Part shown: piece after piece, positions 19,213 through 26,900 of the stretch
Layout of the letters: the number at the start of each line of letters is the position of its first letter
Position numbering within the stretch: position 1 is the first letter of the stretch
Notes under the pieces: generated by a model
What the model was told of the DNA's origin: nothing
The model's input: the letters and a program-made list of their open reading frames with translations, nothing else
Database searches by the model: none
Source of the DNA: Rhizobiaceae bacterium
GTDB taxonomy: Bacteria; Pseudomonadota; Alphaproteobacteria; Rhizobiales; Rhizobiaceae
Direction: 5' to 3'
DNA: 64,000 nucleotides
NCBI GenBank assembly: GCA_029233925.1
Contig: JARGOX010000028.1
Location: forward strand, 1 to 64,000
Program-made: the position numbers and the translations under genes

Positions 19213-19608
19213 CGGAAATTCCGCAGTCAGGCCAGATGTCGGTTTCACGGGTACAGTCAACACTGTTTCCGCGACTCCACAAAATGCAACCAGCCGAACT
19301 GCAATACCCTTCCTTCCAAATGGCATGACCGGTTGAGCCAAACGGCACAATCGATCATCCTGATTTCTTGTCCGGAAGCAGCAATACCGCCAGTATTCCG
19401 GAACGCAATACAAATCCGACAGGGGCACGCGCACACTGATGATGCAAAGCCCCGTAGCGGAGCATAAAGCCCAATTCTGTTTAAATACTCACCAATTATG
19501 GCAAGTCTTGGTTAATAATAAATTGTTGTCGTTTTTTCGCCGAAATCAAGGTGCGGAATCGCAAATCTGTCCGATCTCCACTTGCACCAATGAATTGTGG
19601 ATTTTTGG
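19213..19608. other. Intergenic region upstream of tamA
   Basis: About 400 bases between poxB's stop and tamA's start, both on the minus strand. The part at 19470-19560 is AT-rich (runs such as GGTTAATAATAAATTG) and may hold the tamA promoter. No gene and no convincing terminator hairpin was seen. Confidence 0.45.
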
Positions 19609-21357
19609 TCAAAGCAAGGCCTTGATCTCGAGTTCCCAGTTTTCCCATTGAGCGTGGTCGCCTTTCAATCCAAGAATGCCCTCCTTGATTTTGACCATGC
19701 CAAAACCCCAGGCCTGTCCAACCGTCACATGAGGCGGCATGACAAACTCGCCCGGTGACACAATCGCATCAATGATGAAGGGCTTGGGTGATGCAATCGC
19801 AGCCTTGATTGCCGGCAGCACATCAGCGGCCTTTTCAACACGGACCCCGTCCCCACCACAGATTTTGGCATATTCCGCAAAATCCGGATTGAGCAGATGC
19901 GTGGCATCGCGATTATAGGCGTATCCGGAAACCTCCATTTCCATTTTGACGAAACCCAGTTCGCTATTGTTGAAAACCAAGACTTTCAATGGCCAGTCAT
20001 AACGAACCGCCGTTATGAAATCCTGCATGGCCATACCGAAGCCACCGTCACCACACATGGCCCAGACCTGACGCCTGGGATCGGCAGCAATAGCCCCCAA
20101 TGCGCTGGGCAAACCAGATCCAAGTGATCCGTGATTGAAGGAACCCACCAGTCGGCGCCCACCCTTCAACCGCATCTGACGAGCAATCCATACGGTGGTT
20201 TCGCCAACATCAGCTGCAATGACAGCATCCTCCGAAGCCAGATCGGAAACGGCTTTTGCAAACAACTGCGGGTGCAATGGCTCGGTGCGATTGTCCACTG
20301 ATCCCTGCTGCTGCATGCTCTCCAGCCACTTCTCGCTGCGCTTTTTCTGCAATTTCAGATATTTTCCATCGGTTTTTTCATGCACCAACGGTGCCAGAAT
20401 CTCCAAGGTCTCGCTGACAGTGCCGACCAGACCGACGGCGACAGAGGCGCGCCGACCGATATTTTCCACCCGGCAGTCAATCTGAATAATCTCCGGACCG
20501 TCCGGCAGGAACCATTCATAAGGGAAATCGGTTCCCAACATGACCAACGCATCACAGTCCCTGACCGCATGGTAGCCGCCGGGATTGCCAATAAGGCCGG
20601 TCATCCCCACAACAGGACCATCATCATAGTCAAAAATATCCTTGCCCATGAGCGTATGAACGACGGGTGCCTGAATGCGTTTTGCCAATGCGATGATTGC
20701 ATCCTTGGCCTCGCGGCAGCCGGCTCCTGCAAAAATAGCAACATTTTTTGACTTGTTTATGACCTCCGCAGCACGCTCAATTTCACCCAGAGGTGGAATG
20801 ATCGCTGAAGGCTGGGTCACAATATGGTAGCGCGAGCGCAGAGCAGGAACGGTCTTCTCCGTCACATCCATCGGCAACTCAACACGCACAACAGCACGCT
20901 CGATCAGCGCCTTCTGAATGGCTATCTGAGCCAAACGCGGCATTTGTTCTTGCGAGTTGATGACCGCCTGGAATCCGCAGACATCATCAAACATCTTTTC
21001 CAGATTGACTTCCTGATGATAGTTGGTGCTGCGTTCCTTGTGGGCAATCTGCCCGGTTATGGCCACGACTCCGGCCCGTTCGCGCTTGGCATTGTAAAGC
21101 CCGTTGATCAGATGCAGGGCACCCGGACCGACCGTCCCGGCACATACCCCGATTCCGCCGGACAATGCCGCCTGACTATAGGCTGCATAGGCTGCATTTT
21201 CCTCGTGTCTTACCGCGATCCATTCAAAACGATCGTCCCGCCTTATGGCTTCCAGCAACGGATTGAGGGCATCTCCCGTCACCCCGAATATCTGTCGCGC
21301 ACCTGCCGCATGCAGATTGTCCAAAAGAACTTCACAAACGTTTTTTTTCAGTGCCAT
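19609..21357 (-). CDS. poxB: Thiamine-pyrophosphate pyruvate oxidase / quinone-dependent pyruvate dehydrogenase (PoxB-like)
   Basis: Predicted ThDP- and FAD-dependent flavoenzyme that decarboxylates pyruvate to acetate and passes electrons to the quinone pool (PoxB) or oxygen (pyruvate oxidase). The 582-residue protein has the three-domain ThDP layout. The catalytic glutamate is in AVRHEENAAYA (Glu52), a central FAD/dehydrogenase-like domain spans about 190-325, and the C-terminal ThDP motif starts GDGGFGMAMQDF (about 433) and ends in the FNN element about 28 residues later. The ATG has GGGAG upstream. It is monocistronic. Acetolactate synthase is less likely because no small subunit is adjacent and the overall pattern is PoxB-like. 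A membrane-binding C-terminal helix is not obvious. Confidence 0.85.
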   Translation of the reverse strand: MALKKNVCEVLLDNLHAAGARQIFGVTGDALNPLLEAIRRDDRFEWIAVRHEENAAYAAYSQAALSGGIGVCAGTVGPGALHLINGLYNAKRERAGVVAITGQIAHKERSTNYHQEVNLEKMFDDVCGFQAVINSQEQMPRLAQIAIQKALIERAVVRVELPMDVTEKTVPALRSRYHIVTQPSAIIPPLGEIERAAEVINKSKNVAIFAGAGCREAKDAIIALAKRIQAPVVHTLMGKDIFDYDDGPVVGMTGLIGNPGGYHAVRDCDALVMLGTDFPYEWFLPDGPEIIQIDCRVENIGRRASVAVGLVGTVSETLEILAPLVHEKTDGKYLKLQKKRSEKWLESMQQQGSVDNRTEPLHPQLFAKAVSDLASEDAVIAADVGETTVWIARQMRLKGGRRLVGSFNHGSLGSGLPSALGAIAADPRRQVWAMCGDGGFGMAMQDFITAVRYDWPLKVLVFNNSELGFVKMEMEVSGYAYNRDATHLLNPDFAEYAKICGGDGVRVEKAADVLPAIKAAIASPKPFIIDAIVSPGEFVMPPHVTVGQAWGFGMVKIKEGILGLKGDHAQWENWELEIKALL

Positions 21358-21779
21358 TGTTCACTCCCGTGTCTACTGCCCAATGGAAACCGCAACAGGC
21401 CGTGTCAGATTACTCGAATTGTCTTGGTAAGGCAGCTTCGACCGACGCCAATATGAAACATTGTACAATTTCCAACATGGCTGCCGTCAGCATAAACCTG
21501 GCAAATTACAATTTCCTGAATCCGATCGACAGGCAGGTATCAGGGTGATGCGATAAATGGCAGCAGGCTCTCTAAGCGCTGGCAACGGATTGACAGCGTA
21601 TCGAACGCGGGAGATATGAAAGGCATGACGCAATATGTTCGCCTGCCCTGACGTCTTGGTGTTCGTTTTGCCCGTACTGGCGGCTTACGTCATGACATTT
21701 TCACGGCTTTGCCGTCATGACATTTTCACGGCTTTGCCGTCATGGCATCATCACTGCTCCGCAACGAAAGGAACCCGGC
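21358..21779. other. Divergent promoter region between poxB and the HIT gene, with a tandem repeat
   Basis: About 420 bases. Apart from the 25-bp duplication annotated at 21689-21738, no gene is seen. The HIT frame is open back to 21717, but the conserved protein starts at 21780. Confidence 0.5.
21689..21738. repeat. Two perfect tandem copies of a 25-bp unit
   Basis: The unit GTCATGACATTTTCACGG followed by CTTTGCC occurs at 21689-21713 and again at 21714-21738, then a partial third copy begins (GTCATGGCAT). It lies about 40 bases before the HIT gene start. It could be a slippage duplication or a duplicated binding site. Confidence 0.9.
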
Positions 21780-22214
21780 ATGAAACCTTTGGAACCCTAT
21801 GACAGCGACAATATTTTCACAAAAATAATTGACGGGTCCATCCCCTGCCACAAGATCTATGAGGACGCCGCAACATTTGCTTTCATGGACATCATGCCCA
21901 GGGGAACCGGACATTGCCTTGTCGTTCCCAAGACCGGGGCGCGCAGCATACTGGATGTAAAGAAGGAAGTTTTTGCCGATGTCATGGAAACGGCGCGGCT
22001 TGTGTCAAAAGCGGCCATGACTGCTTTTGATGCGGACGGTATCACCCTGCAGCAATTCAGCGAACCTGCCGGTGGCCAGGTCGTCTTTCATATTCACGTG
22101 CATATCATCCCGCGCTTCGACGGGGTCAAAATGCTGCCGCATACCGGCAAGATGGAAGATCCTGATATCTTGAAGACCAATGCGGAAAAACTCCGCCGGG
22201 TTTTGGCACAATAA
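21780..22214 (+). CDS. HIT family nucleotide hydrolase/transferase
   Basis: Histidine-triad protein, probably a cytoplasmic purine-nucleoside phosphoramidase or related hydrolase. The 144-residue protein has the HIT fold with the HxHxH motif HIHVHIIP (His104, His106, His108) and the substrate-side segment GTGHCLVVPKTGARSILD. Length and C-terminal HTGKMEDP are like the HinT-related proteins of Rhizobiales. ATG 21780 has AAAGGAA upstream and gives the normal family length. The adjacent CBS-domain gene is convergent, with only 12 bases between the stop codons. Confidence 0.9.
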   Translation: MKPLEPYDSDNIFTKIIDGSIPCHKIYEDAATFAFMDIMPRGTGHCLVVPKTGARSILDVKKEVFADVMETARLVSKAAMTAFDADGITLQQFSEPAGGQVVFHIHVHIIPRFDGVKMLPHTGKMEDPDILKTNAEKLRRVLAQ

Positions 22215-22226
22215 TCCATACCCAGA

Positions 22227-22655
22227 TCAACTGGCAATATAGGCTTTTATCTCCTCGGCTTCACGTTCAACCTGCTCGATCCGCATGCGAACCACATCGC
22301 CAATGGAGATAATGCCACCAATTTTTCCATCAACCTCGACCGGCAGATGGCGAAAGCGCCCCTGCGTCATCATTTCCATCAACTGGATGACCGAATGACT
22401 TTCATCGCAGACCTTGACCTTGCTTGTCATGACACTCGAGACCGGAGTCTCGAGAATTGATGGTCCCTTCTCTGCTATGGAACGTACGATATCGCGCTCA
22501 GACAGGATGCCACAAATCTTTCCGTCGGTATCCGCAACGATAATCGCACCAATTTTGTGCCTGGAAAGCTCCCTGCCAGCCTCGGCAACGGAGATATCTG
22601 GACCGACTGTGACAACATCCCGCCCCTTCTGATCCAATATGGCTTTAACTGTCAT
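22227..22655 (-). CDS. CBS-domain protein
   Basis: Small cytoplasmic protein of 142 residues made of a tandem CBS pair (about residues 8-65 and 73-135), a module that binds adenine nucleotides and often acts as an energy-state sensor. Each repeat shows the typical turn: GKICGILSERDIVRSIA in the first and GGIISIGDVVRMRI in the second. There is no fused effector domain, so the partner is unknown. AAAGGA precedes the ATG. Confidence 0.88.
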   Translation of the reverse strand: MTVKAILDQKGRDVVTVGPDISVAEAGRELSRHKIGAIIVADTDGKICGILSERDIVRSIAEKGPSILETPVSSVMTSKVKVCDESHSVIQLMEMMTQGRFRHLPVEVDGKIGGIISIGDVVRMRIEQVEREAEEIKAYIAS

Positions 22656-22855
22656 TGAGACATCCTTTCACGCGAATAAACCCGACATGAATGCCCCGAC
22701 AAGGGGACCACACGCCTGCTCGGAAACCATGGTGCGCAGAGAAACATTGAATTGCAAGCGTCACTTGCAGCAATGGCGGCAAATTTGCAGCCTTTGCTGC
22801 GCGGCCTGACGGAACCCATTCATTTTTACTGGCAAATCAAAATGTCAGACGCTTT

Positions 22856-23614
22856 TCATAATCCGTTTGCGTCAAAACGCCTGGTATCAAACAGCGGAAA
22901 AAGAAAAAAGCCGAACAGAAATCCACCAATATGCGCCTCCCAGGCAACCTGTGCGCCTTGCGGTGCGCCTGCCGCAAATCCGAAAGCAGCCAGTGCGTTG
23001 ATTCCGAACCACACCACCACATAGGTCACAACAGTGCGGTTGGTGAATGTTTCGCTCAAACCGAGGCGCGGCAAGAGATGTGCATGAAGGCGGTTGAAAC
23101 GTCCATTTTTCGGGAAGGCAAAACGTGCAGCAGCACCCATCAGCGCAGAAACCACCCCGGATGCACCGATCATCGGCACATTGCTACCCTGATTGAGCAC
23201 GCCGTAAAGTGCAGCGGCGCAAATCGATGAGATAAGCCAGAACACCAGGAATCTGGTGGTTCCAATGCGGCGCGCCACAACGGCACCAAAGGCCATTAAC
23301 CAGATGGAGTTGACCACAAGATGTGCGAATCCTCCATGAAGAAAAGAATAGGTTAGAGGCGTCCAAAGCCATGCGTAGCTTTGTTGCGCGGTTTCCAGCG
23401 CATACCTCAAGGGAATAAATCCCCCTTCGACGATGAGATGGAAATCCTGAACCTGTGTCAGAACAAATTCCCGAACGACCTGGATCAACCACATCAACGC
23501 GAGAAGCCAGATAACAACGACGGGCAAATTGAACATTGGCTGGCGTATGGGACGGTCCCCGGTCGGGCCAGATGGCACTCCACCGGTTCCGCGGTAATCC
23601 AGTTCATCAGCCAT
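22856..23614 (-). CDS. Rhomboid family intramembrane serine protease
   Basis: Polytopic membrane protease that cleaves transmembrane segments of other proteins. The 252-residue protein has about seven hydrophobic segments, the HGGFAHLVVNSIW element (His93, His98, Asn102), the nucleophile in GASGVVSALMG (Ser152) and the catalytic histidine in AHIGGFLFGF (His228). ATG 23614 is chosen because GGAAGG stands 8 bases before it; the earlier ATG at 23629 overlaps this site. A strong terminator-like hairpin lies about 50 bases upstream on the same strand, so the gene either has its own promoter in between or is controlled by read-through from the leader annotated at 23667-23798. Substrates are unknown. 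Confidence 0.9.
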   Translation of the reverse strand: MADELDYRGTGGVPSGPTGDRPIRQPMFNLPVVVIWLLALMWLIQVVREFVLTQVQDFHLIVEGGFIPLRYALETAQQSYAWLWTPLTYSFLHGGFAHLVVNSIWLMAFGAVVARRIGTTRFLVFWLISSICAAALYGVLNQGSNVPMIGASGVVSALMGAAARFAFPKNGRFNRLHAHLLPRLGLSETFTNRTVVTYVVVWFGINALAAFGFAAGAPQGAQVAWEAHIGGFLFGFFLFPLFDTRRFDANGL

Positions 23615-23666
23615 GATCGTGCCTTCCATTCACCGCAACAACAGGCGTCATATAGCAGAACTGCAT

Positions 23667-23701
23667 AAAAAAGAAGCCGCCTGACATTGCTGTCAAACGG
23701 C
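23667..23701 (-). terminator. Rho-independent terminator upstream of the rhomboid gene
   Basis: On the minus strand GCCG, a 2-base internal mismatch, TGACA, a GCAA loop, TGTCA and CGGC form a hairpin followed directly by TTCTTTTTT. It ends the candidate RNA that starts near 23798. Confidence 0.75.
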
Positions 23702-23798
23702 CTTGGTCGGGCCCCACCCGAACATCAGTCTGTGCTGATCTCTGCGGCACGTGCCAGCAGTGAACCATTAATACTTTTATGTCATACTGAGTTCAAAT
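23667..23798 (-). ncRNA. Candidate small RNA or attenuated leader
   Basis: A transcript of about 130 bases is predicted on the minus strand. A promoter-like pair (TTGACG at 23828-23833, 17 bases, TTTACT at 23805-23810) would start it near 23798 and the terminator at 23667-23701 would end it. Inside are several hairpins: CTGC-GGCACGTGCC-GCAG, ATCAG...CTGAT and CGGG...CCCG, then the terminator stem. There is no convincing open frame. The rhomboid gene lies 52 bases beyond the terminator on the same strand, so the element may be an independent sRNA or a regulated leader of that gene. I do not recognise a known family. Confidence 0.5.
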
Positions 23799-23804
23799 CG
23801 GCAA

Positions 23805-23833
23805 AGTAAAGTGATCGTTAACCTTAACGTCAA
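23805..23833 (-). promoter_or_regulatory. Sigma-70-type promoter for the candidate RNA, overlapping a palindrome
   Basis: Minus-strand -35 TTGACG and -10 TTTACT with 17-base spacing. The spacer and -35 overlap the palindrome CGTTAA-CC-TTAACG (23816-23829), whose core TTAACCTTAA is also found in the exopolysaccharide promoter region at 8202-8211. Confidence 0.45.
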
Positions 23834-23982
23834 AATAGTCAGTGAATTGCATAGCTCCCAGAGACCTACCGGTTGACCGGGCTTCTTAAAACTTTCTTTT
23901 GCGAACTCACTGCTGCTTACTGCTTGTTAACGGACGCGCCGTATTATGGCCGCATTGGGCGAAACGACTGGATCTGATCGCA

Positions 23983-24594
23983 ATGGAATTAGTCAAAGGG
24001 TTGGCAACATCGAATGAACCGAATTTGGTAGAGGATACGGCATTCCAGAATGTCGCTGTCGATCTGCACGGACGACTTATGTGTGCTGACTTCAACGAGT
24101 ATGAGTGTATCGCCGCCAAGATGTCCCCCGGTGAGGTGCATTTTGTTTGCGCAGCGCGACCGCGTGTTTATGAACGCATCGTCGCCTATATCGATCATAT
24201 CGGACGCGTTGAAGGAAATGTCACGCAATTGCTGGACAATGGCTTCCAGATCGCAGTCAATGCTACTGACAGGAAACGCCAAAAACTGGCCGCCCAATTG
24301 ACCTGGTTCGCCAACAAGAATGAGCTTGGCCTGCCAGAAGATCGGCGCCACGAGCGCATTGTCCCACGCAGCCCCAATGCCGAAGTGCGGTTGGCTGATG
24401 GCGATAGCTACCCTTGCCGTATTGTCGATTTGTCCATGTCCGGTGCAGCACTGGAGCTGGAAGAACGGCCCGCAATGGGTTCACAAGTTATGCTTGGCAG
24501 CATGCGCGCACGCGTCATCCGCCACTTTGATGACGGTATTGCCATTGAATTTGTGACCATCCAGCCACCGGAATCCCTTGAAGGGTTTCTCTGA
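23983..24594 (+). CDS. PilZ-domain protein, probable c-di-GMP receptor
   Basis: Cytoplasmic protein of 203 residues. The C-terminal half (from about residue 118) is a PilZ domain with both c-di-GMP signatures intact: RxxxR in DRRHERIVPR and the D/NxSxxG motif as DLSMSG. The N-terminal half (about 10-110) resembles a second, degenerate PilZ-like barrel without those residues, a layout seen in other Rhizobiales PilZ proteins. ATG 23983 is the likeliest start, though no strong ribosome site is visible and the frame is open back to 23899. It is a single-gene unit. Given the exopolysaccharide locus in the same window, control of surface polysaccharide or motility is plausible but not shown. Confidence 0.8.
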   Translation: MELVKGLATSNEPNLVEDTAFQNVAVDLHGRLMCADFNEYECIAAKMSPGEVHFVCAARPRVYERIVAYIDHIGRVEGNVTQLLDNGFQIAVNATDRKRQKLAAQLTWFANKNELGLPEDRRHERIVPRSPNAEVRLADGDSYPCRIVDLSMSGAALELEERPAMGSQVMLGSMRARVIRHFDDGIAIEFVTIQPPESLEGFL

Positions 24595-25251
24595 AAATCA
24601 GCGGCAGGCAAACTAATTCATCGAATCAATGCGATTGAACGTGGTTGAGATATGCCTCCCGCTGAAAACTATTTTCCAGGTCTGACCATTTCACAAAATC
24701 GATCAGAGCCAATCGTCGCTTATCGAAACTGACGACCCATCTTCTTTTTGGGTTTGGCCAAATTTTTCCCATCATTGTCAAAATTGCTCTGATTTCAATC
24801 GGCTGAGCAATGTCGGCCTTTGCCAAACTGGCTGACCCCGCATGGGATTGCCTGTACCCCCGAACATTGGCGCCAACACAATATCGCGCAGTGTTCCCTG
24901 ACGATTGCCCCGGTTGCTTCCGGACAGGGGCAACATGCATTTTTCAAAGAATAGCCACTGAAAGCTTGCAGCTGAATTGATTTCAGCTGCGGTAGGCGCT
25001 CGCGCTGCCGCTGGCCGGACATCAGTCAGACCCTGTCTTTGCCGCCGACAATCATCTGTCGATGAAAACGGAAACATCGGGTTGAACAAATCAACCGCAT
25101 TTTAGTCAATATTTATACTTGTTTTATTTGAATTTTATATTCTATTTATTCAAACTAATAGAGAATTTATACTTGTTTCTATTGTTTATATTCTCAGGAT
25201 TTAAAAAAATAAATGTCATTGTATTCCCAACGAAGACGGGGAAACAATAAT
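24595..25251. other. Intergenic region upstream of the BTLCP gene, very AT-rich at its right end
   Basis: About 650 bases. A minus-strand open frame (24626-24940) and smaller ones exist but show no family resemblance or convincing ribosome site. From about 25090 to 25215 the DNA becomes strikingly AT-rich and contains the direct repeat annotated separately; this is probably the regulatory region of the downstream gene. Confidence 0.5.
25111..25178. repeat. Direct repeat in an AT-rich upstream region
   Basis: ATTTATACTTGTTT occurs perfectly at 25111-25124 and 25165-25178 (period 54). Similarity continues after each copy (TTTATATTCT follows within 22 bases in both), giving imperfect copies of about 30 bases. 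Position just before the BTLCP gene suggests a regulatory role. Confidence 0.75.
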
Positions 25252-25857
25252 ATGAAAATCGGGACTATTTTAAGATATGCCATCCTGTGTGGAATTTGCC
25301 TGATGCCGGTCGAAGTTATGGCCAGAGCATCGAGCATGAAAACCCATGGCCTGACCAGTCAGCCCATCGGACATTACAATTTTTGCAAAAGCAATCCTGG
25401 CGAATGCAGCCAGCGGTCGGGCAAAACACGCCCAATGCAATTGACCCGCGAGGCGTGGCGTCAGATGATCGATATCAACCAGCGCGTCAATATGGCCATT
25501 GAACCGCGCACCGACATGGAACTGTTCGGGGTGGAAGAATATTGGGCCTATCCGCAATCTGTTGGAGACTGCGAAGATTACGTGCTGCTGAAGAGGCACC
25601 TGCTGATGCAGGAAGGCTACAGCCCGTCGGATCTGCTCATCACCGTTGTTCGCCAACCCGATGGTTCCGGACATGCCGTCTTGACGGTTCGGACAGACAA
25701 CGGCGACTTCATTCTCGACAACATGCGCAACCAGGTACTCCTGTGGTCGGACACGGAATACACTTTCCTGAAGCGTCAATCTTCCCGCCATACCGGCAAA
25801 TGGACAAAAATCGAACATAGTCGCACGACGATTGTTGGCTCTATCAAGGACAATTAA
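25252..25857 (+). CDS. Transglutaminase-like cysteine peptidase (BTLCP, DUF920)
   Basis: Exported protein of the bacterial transglutaminase-like cysteine proteinase family, which is abundant in alphaproteobacteria. In other bacteria related enzymes (LapG type) cleave surface adhesins. The 201-residue precursor has a signal peptide (about residues 1-25, ending VMARA) and the Cys-His-Asp triad: Cys107 in VGDCEDYVLLK, His141 in GSGHAVLTV and Asp156 in FILDN. ATG 25252 is preferred; GGGGAAA lies 9 bases upstream, while the longer frame from 25213 would bury the signal peptide. No LapD-like GGDEF/EAL receptor or large adhesin is adjacent, so a Lap-type role is only a possibility. Confidence 0.85.
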   Translation: MKIGTILRYAILCGICLMPVEVMARASSMKTHGLTSQPIGHYNFCKSNPGECSQRSGKTRPMQLTREAWRQMIDINQRVNMAIEPRTDMELFGVEEYWAYPQSVGDCEDYVLLKRHLLMQEGYSPSDLLITVVRQPDGSGHAVLTVRTDNGDFILDNMRNQVLLWSDTEYTFLKRQSSRHTGKWTKIEHSRTTIVGSIKDN

Positions 25858-26040
25858 ACTCAGGGACCTGCGGTGATCGCCCGACAAAAGGCGTGAAAAC
25901 ATGCAGTTGAACGCAACCTGCAAGAAAACAGGCAATTGCAAACAACACACAATTGGCAAGCTGACATTCAGTTTGCGGATGAACGACTTGGAATACAAAT
26001 ACAAAGCAATGGCTGCACGTTCAGTGTAAACCGTCTGCTC

Positions 26041-26117
26041 GAAAAAGGCCTTGGTCAGTCCCCACCCTTCCCGTCTCGGACCTTGGCCTTGGGAGTCGAC
26101 CTACCCGGTCGGCTCCC
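26041..26117 (-). terminator. Tandem-hairpin structured 3' region and terminator of the gamma-carbonic anhydrase gene
   Basis: On the minus strand, 5 bases after the stop codon, comes a hairpin with 11-bp arms (26091-26117, GGGAGTCGACC with one wobble). It is followed directly by a second stem-loop (arms 26045-26056 and 26079-26090, AAGGCC-TT-GGTC) running into TTTTTC. The second stem contains a 21-base motif shared with the candidate RNA at 23699-23719. This is more structure than a simple terminator needs and could be a 3'-UTR-derived RNA. Confidence 0.65.
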
Positions 26118-26122
26118 ACTCT

Positions 26123-26653
26123 TCAAGGGGTGATCCGGACGAGTTCTTTGGAAAACCGGCGGGCATTTTCCACATAATGCCGGGCGGACCATTGCAGCAT
26201 TTTCACTGCATCATCATCCAACTGCCTGACCGCCTTGCCCGGCGCACCAATCACCAGAGAGTTATTGGGAATCTCCTTTCCCTCCGTCACCAAAGCGCCA
26301 GCTCCTATCAGGCAGTTCTTGCCGATTTTTGCGCCATTCAGAACCGTGGCTCCCATGCCGACAAGGCTGTTGTCGCCAATAGTGCAACCGTGGAGCATGG
26401 CCTTGTGTCCAATGGTACAGCCCGCGCCGATCGTCAAAGGGAAACCCTTGTCGGTATGCATCACGCAATTTTCCTGAACATTTGACCCTGCCCCGATGGT
26501 GATGCACTCATTGTCACCGCGCAACACGCTTCCGAACCAGATGCCAACATCATCTTCCAGGATCACACGACCTATGATGACGGCCGTATCAGCAATCCAG
26601 AAAAATCCCTCGGGCATTTGGGGGCTGTTGGCCTCGAGTTTGTAAAGCGGCAT
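26123..26653 (-). CDS. Gamma-type carbonic anhydrase family protein
   Basis: Left-handed beta-helix hexapeptide-repeat protein of the YrdA/PaaY/CaiE group, whose members are gamma-carbonic anhydrases or zinc-dependent thioesterases. The 176-residue protein carries the three zinc-ligand histidines His66 (CVMHTD), His83 (IGHKAM) and His88 (MLHGC) and regular IGxxxxxG hexapeptide turns from about residue 25 to 145. Start ATG 26653 has GGAGAG 5 bases upstream; a TTG four codons earlier overlaps that site. It is convergent with the BTLCP gene and monocistronic. Without the acidic proton-shuttle loop of Cam, carbonic anhydrase activity cannot be assumed. Confidence 0.88.
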   Translation of the reverse strand: MPLYKLEANSPQMPEGFFWIADTAVIIGRVILEDDVGIWFGSVLRGDNECITIGAGSNVQENCVMHTDKGFPLTIGAGCTIGHKAMLHGCTIGDNSLVGMGATVLNGAKIGKNCLIGAGALVTEGKEIPNNSLVIGAPGKAVRQLDDDAVKMLQWSARHYVENARRFSKELVRITP

Positions 26654-26900
26654 GGTTCTCTCCAATCAATCAGTCAATGTGCAGCGCGCGGTGTATCAGA
26701 ACCGCAGCCTTTGACACTTCATAATGAAACCCTGTTGAAAATGAAACGCCAGGTCTTCATGTCAGCGTTGTGGCAATGGCGAGAGTTGGTGGAATACGCG
26801 ATCAAATTTACTTGGTTTTAACCATAATACTGAAAGGTTGAAATAGAATACATAACCCGCAATGCAATCGTGTCGGGTAAAAAGGCGAGTCAGCGAATTC

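Noticed and set aside
19213..19434. Longer tamA start
   Set aside because: The 74 extra residues are cysteine-rich and place the signal peptide internally; ATG 19212 begins a normal signal peptide.
24626..24940. Minus-strand 104-codon frame after the PilZ gene
   Set aside because: The C-terminal part looks somewhat protein-like, but there is no ribosome site at the available starts and no recognisable family.
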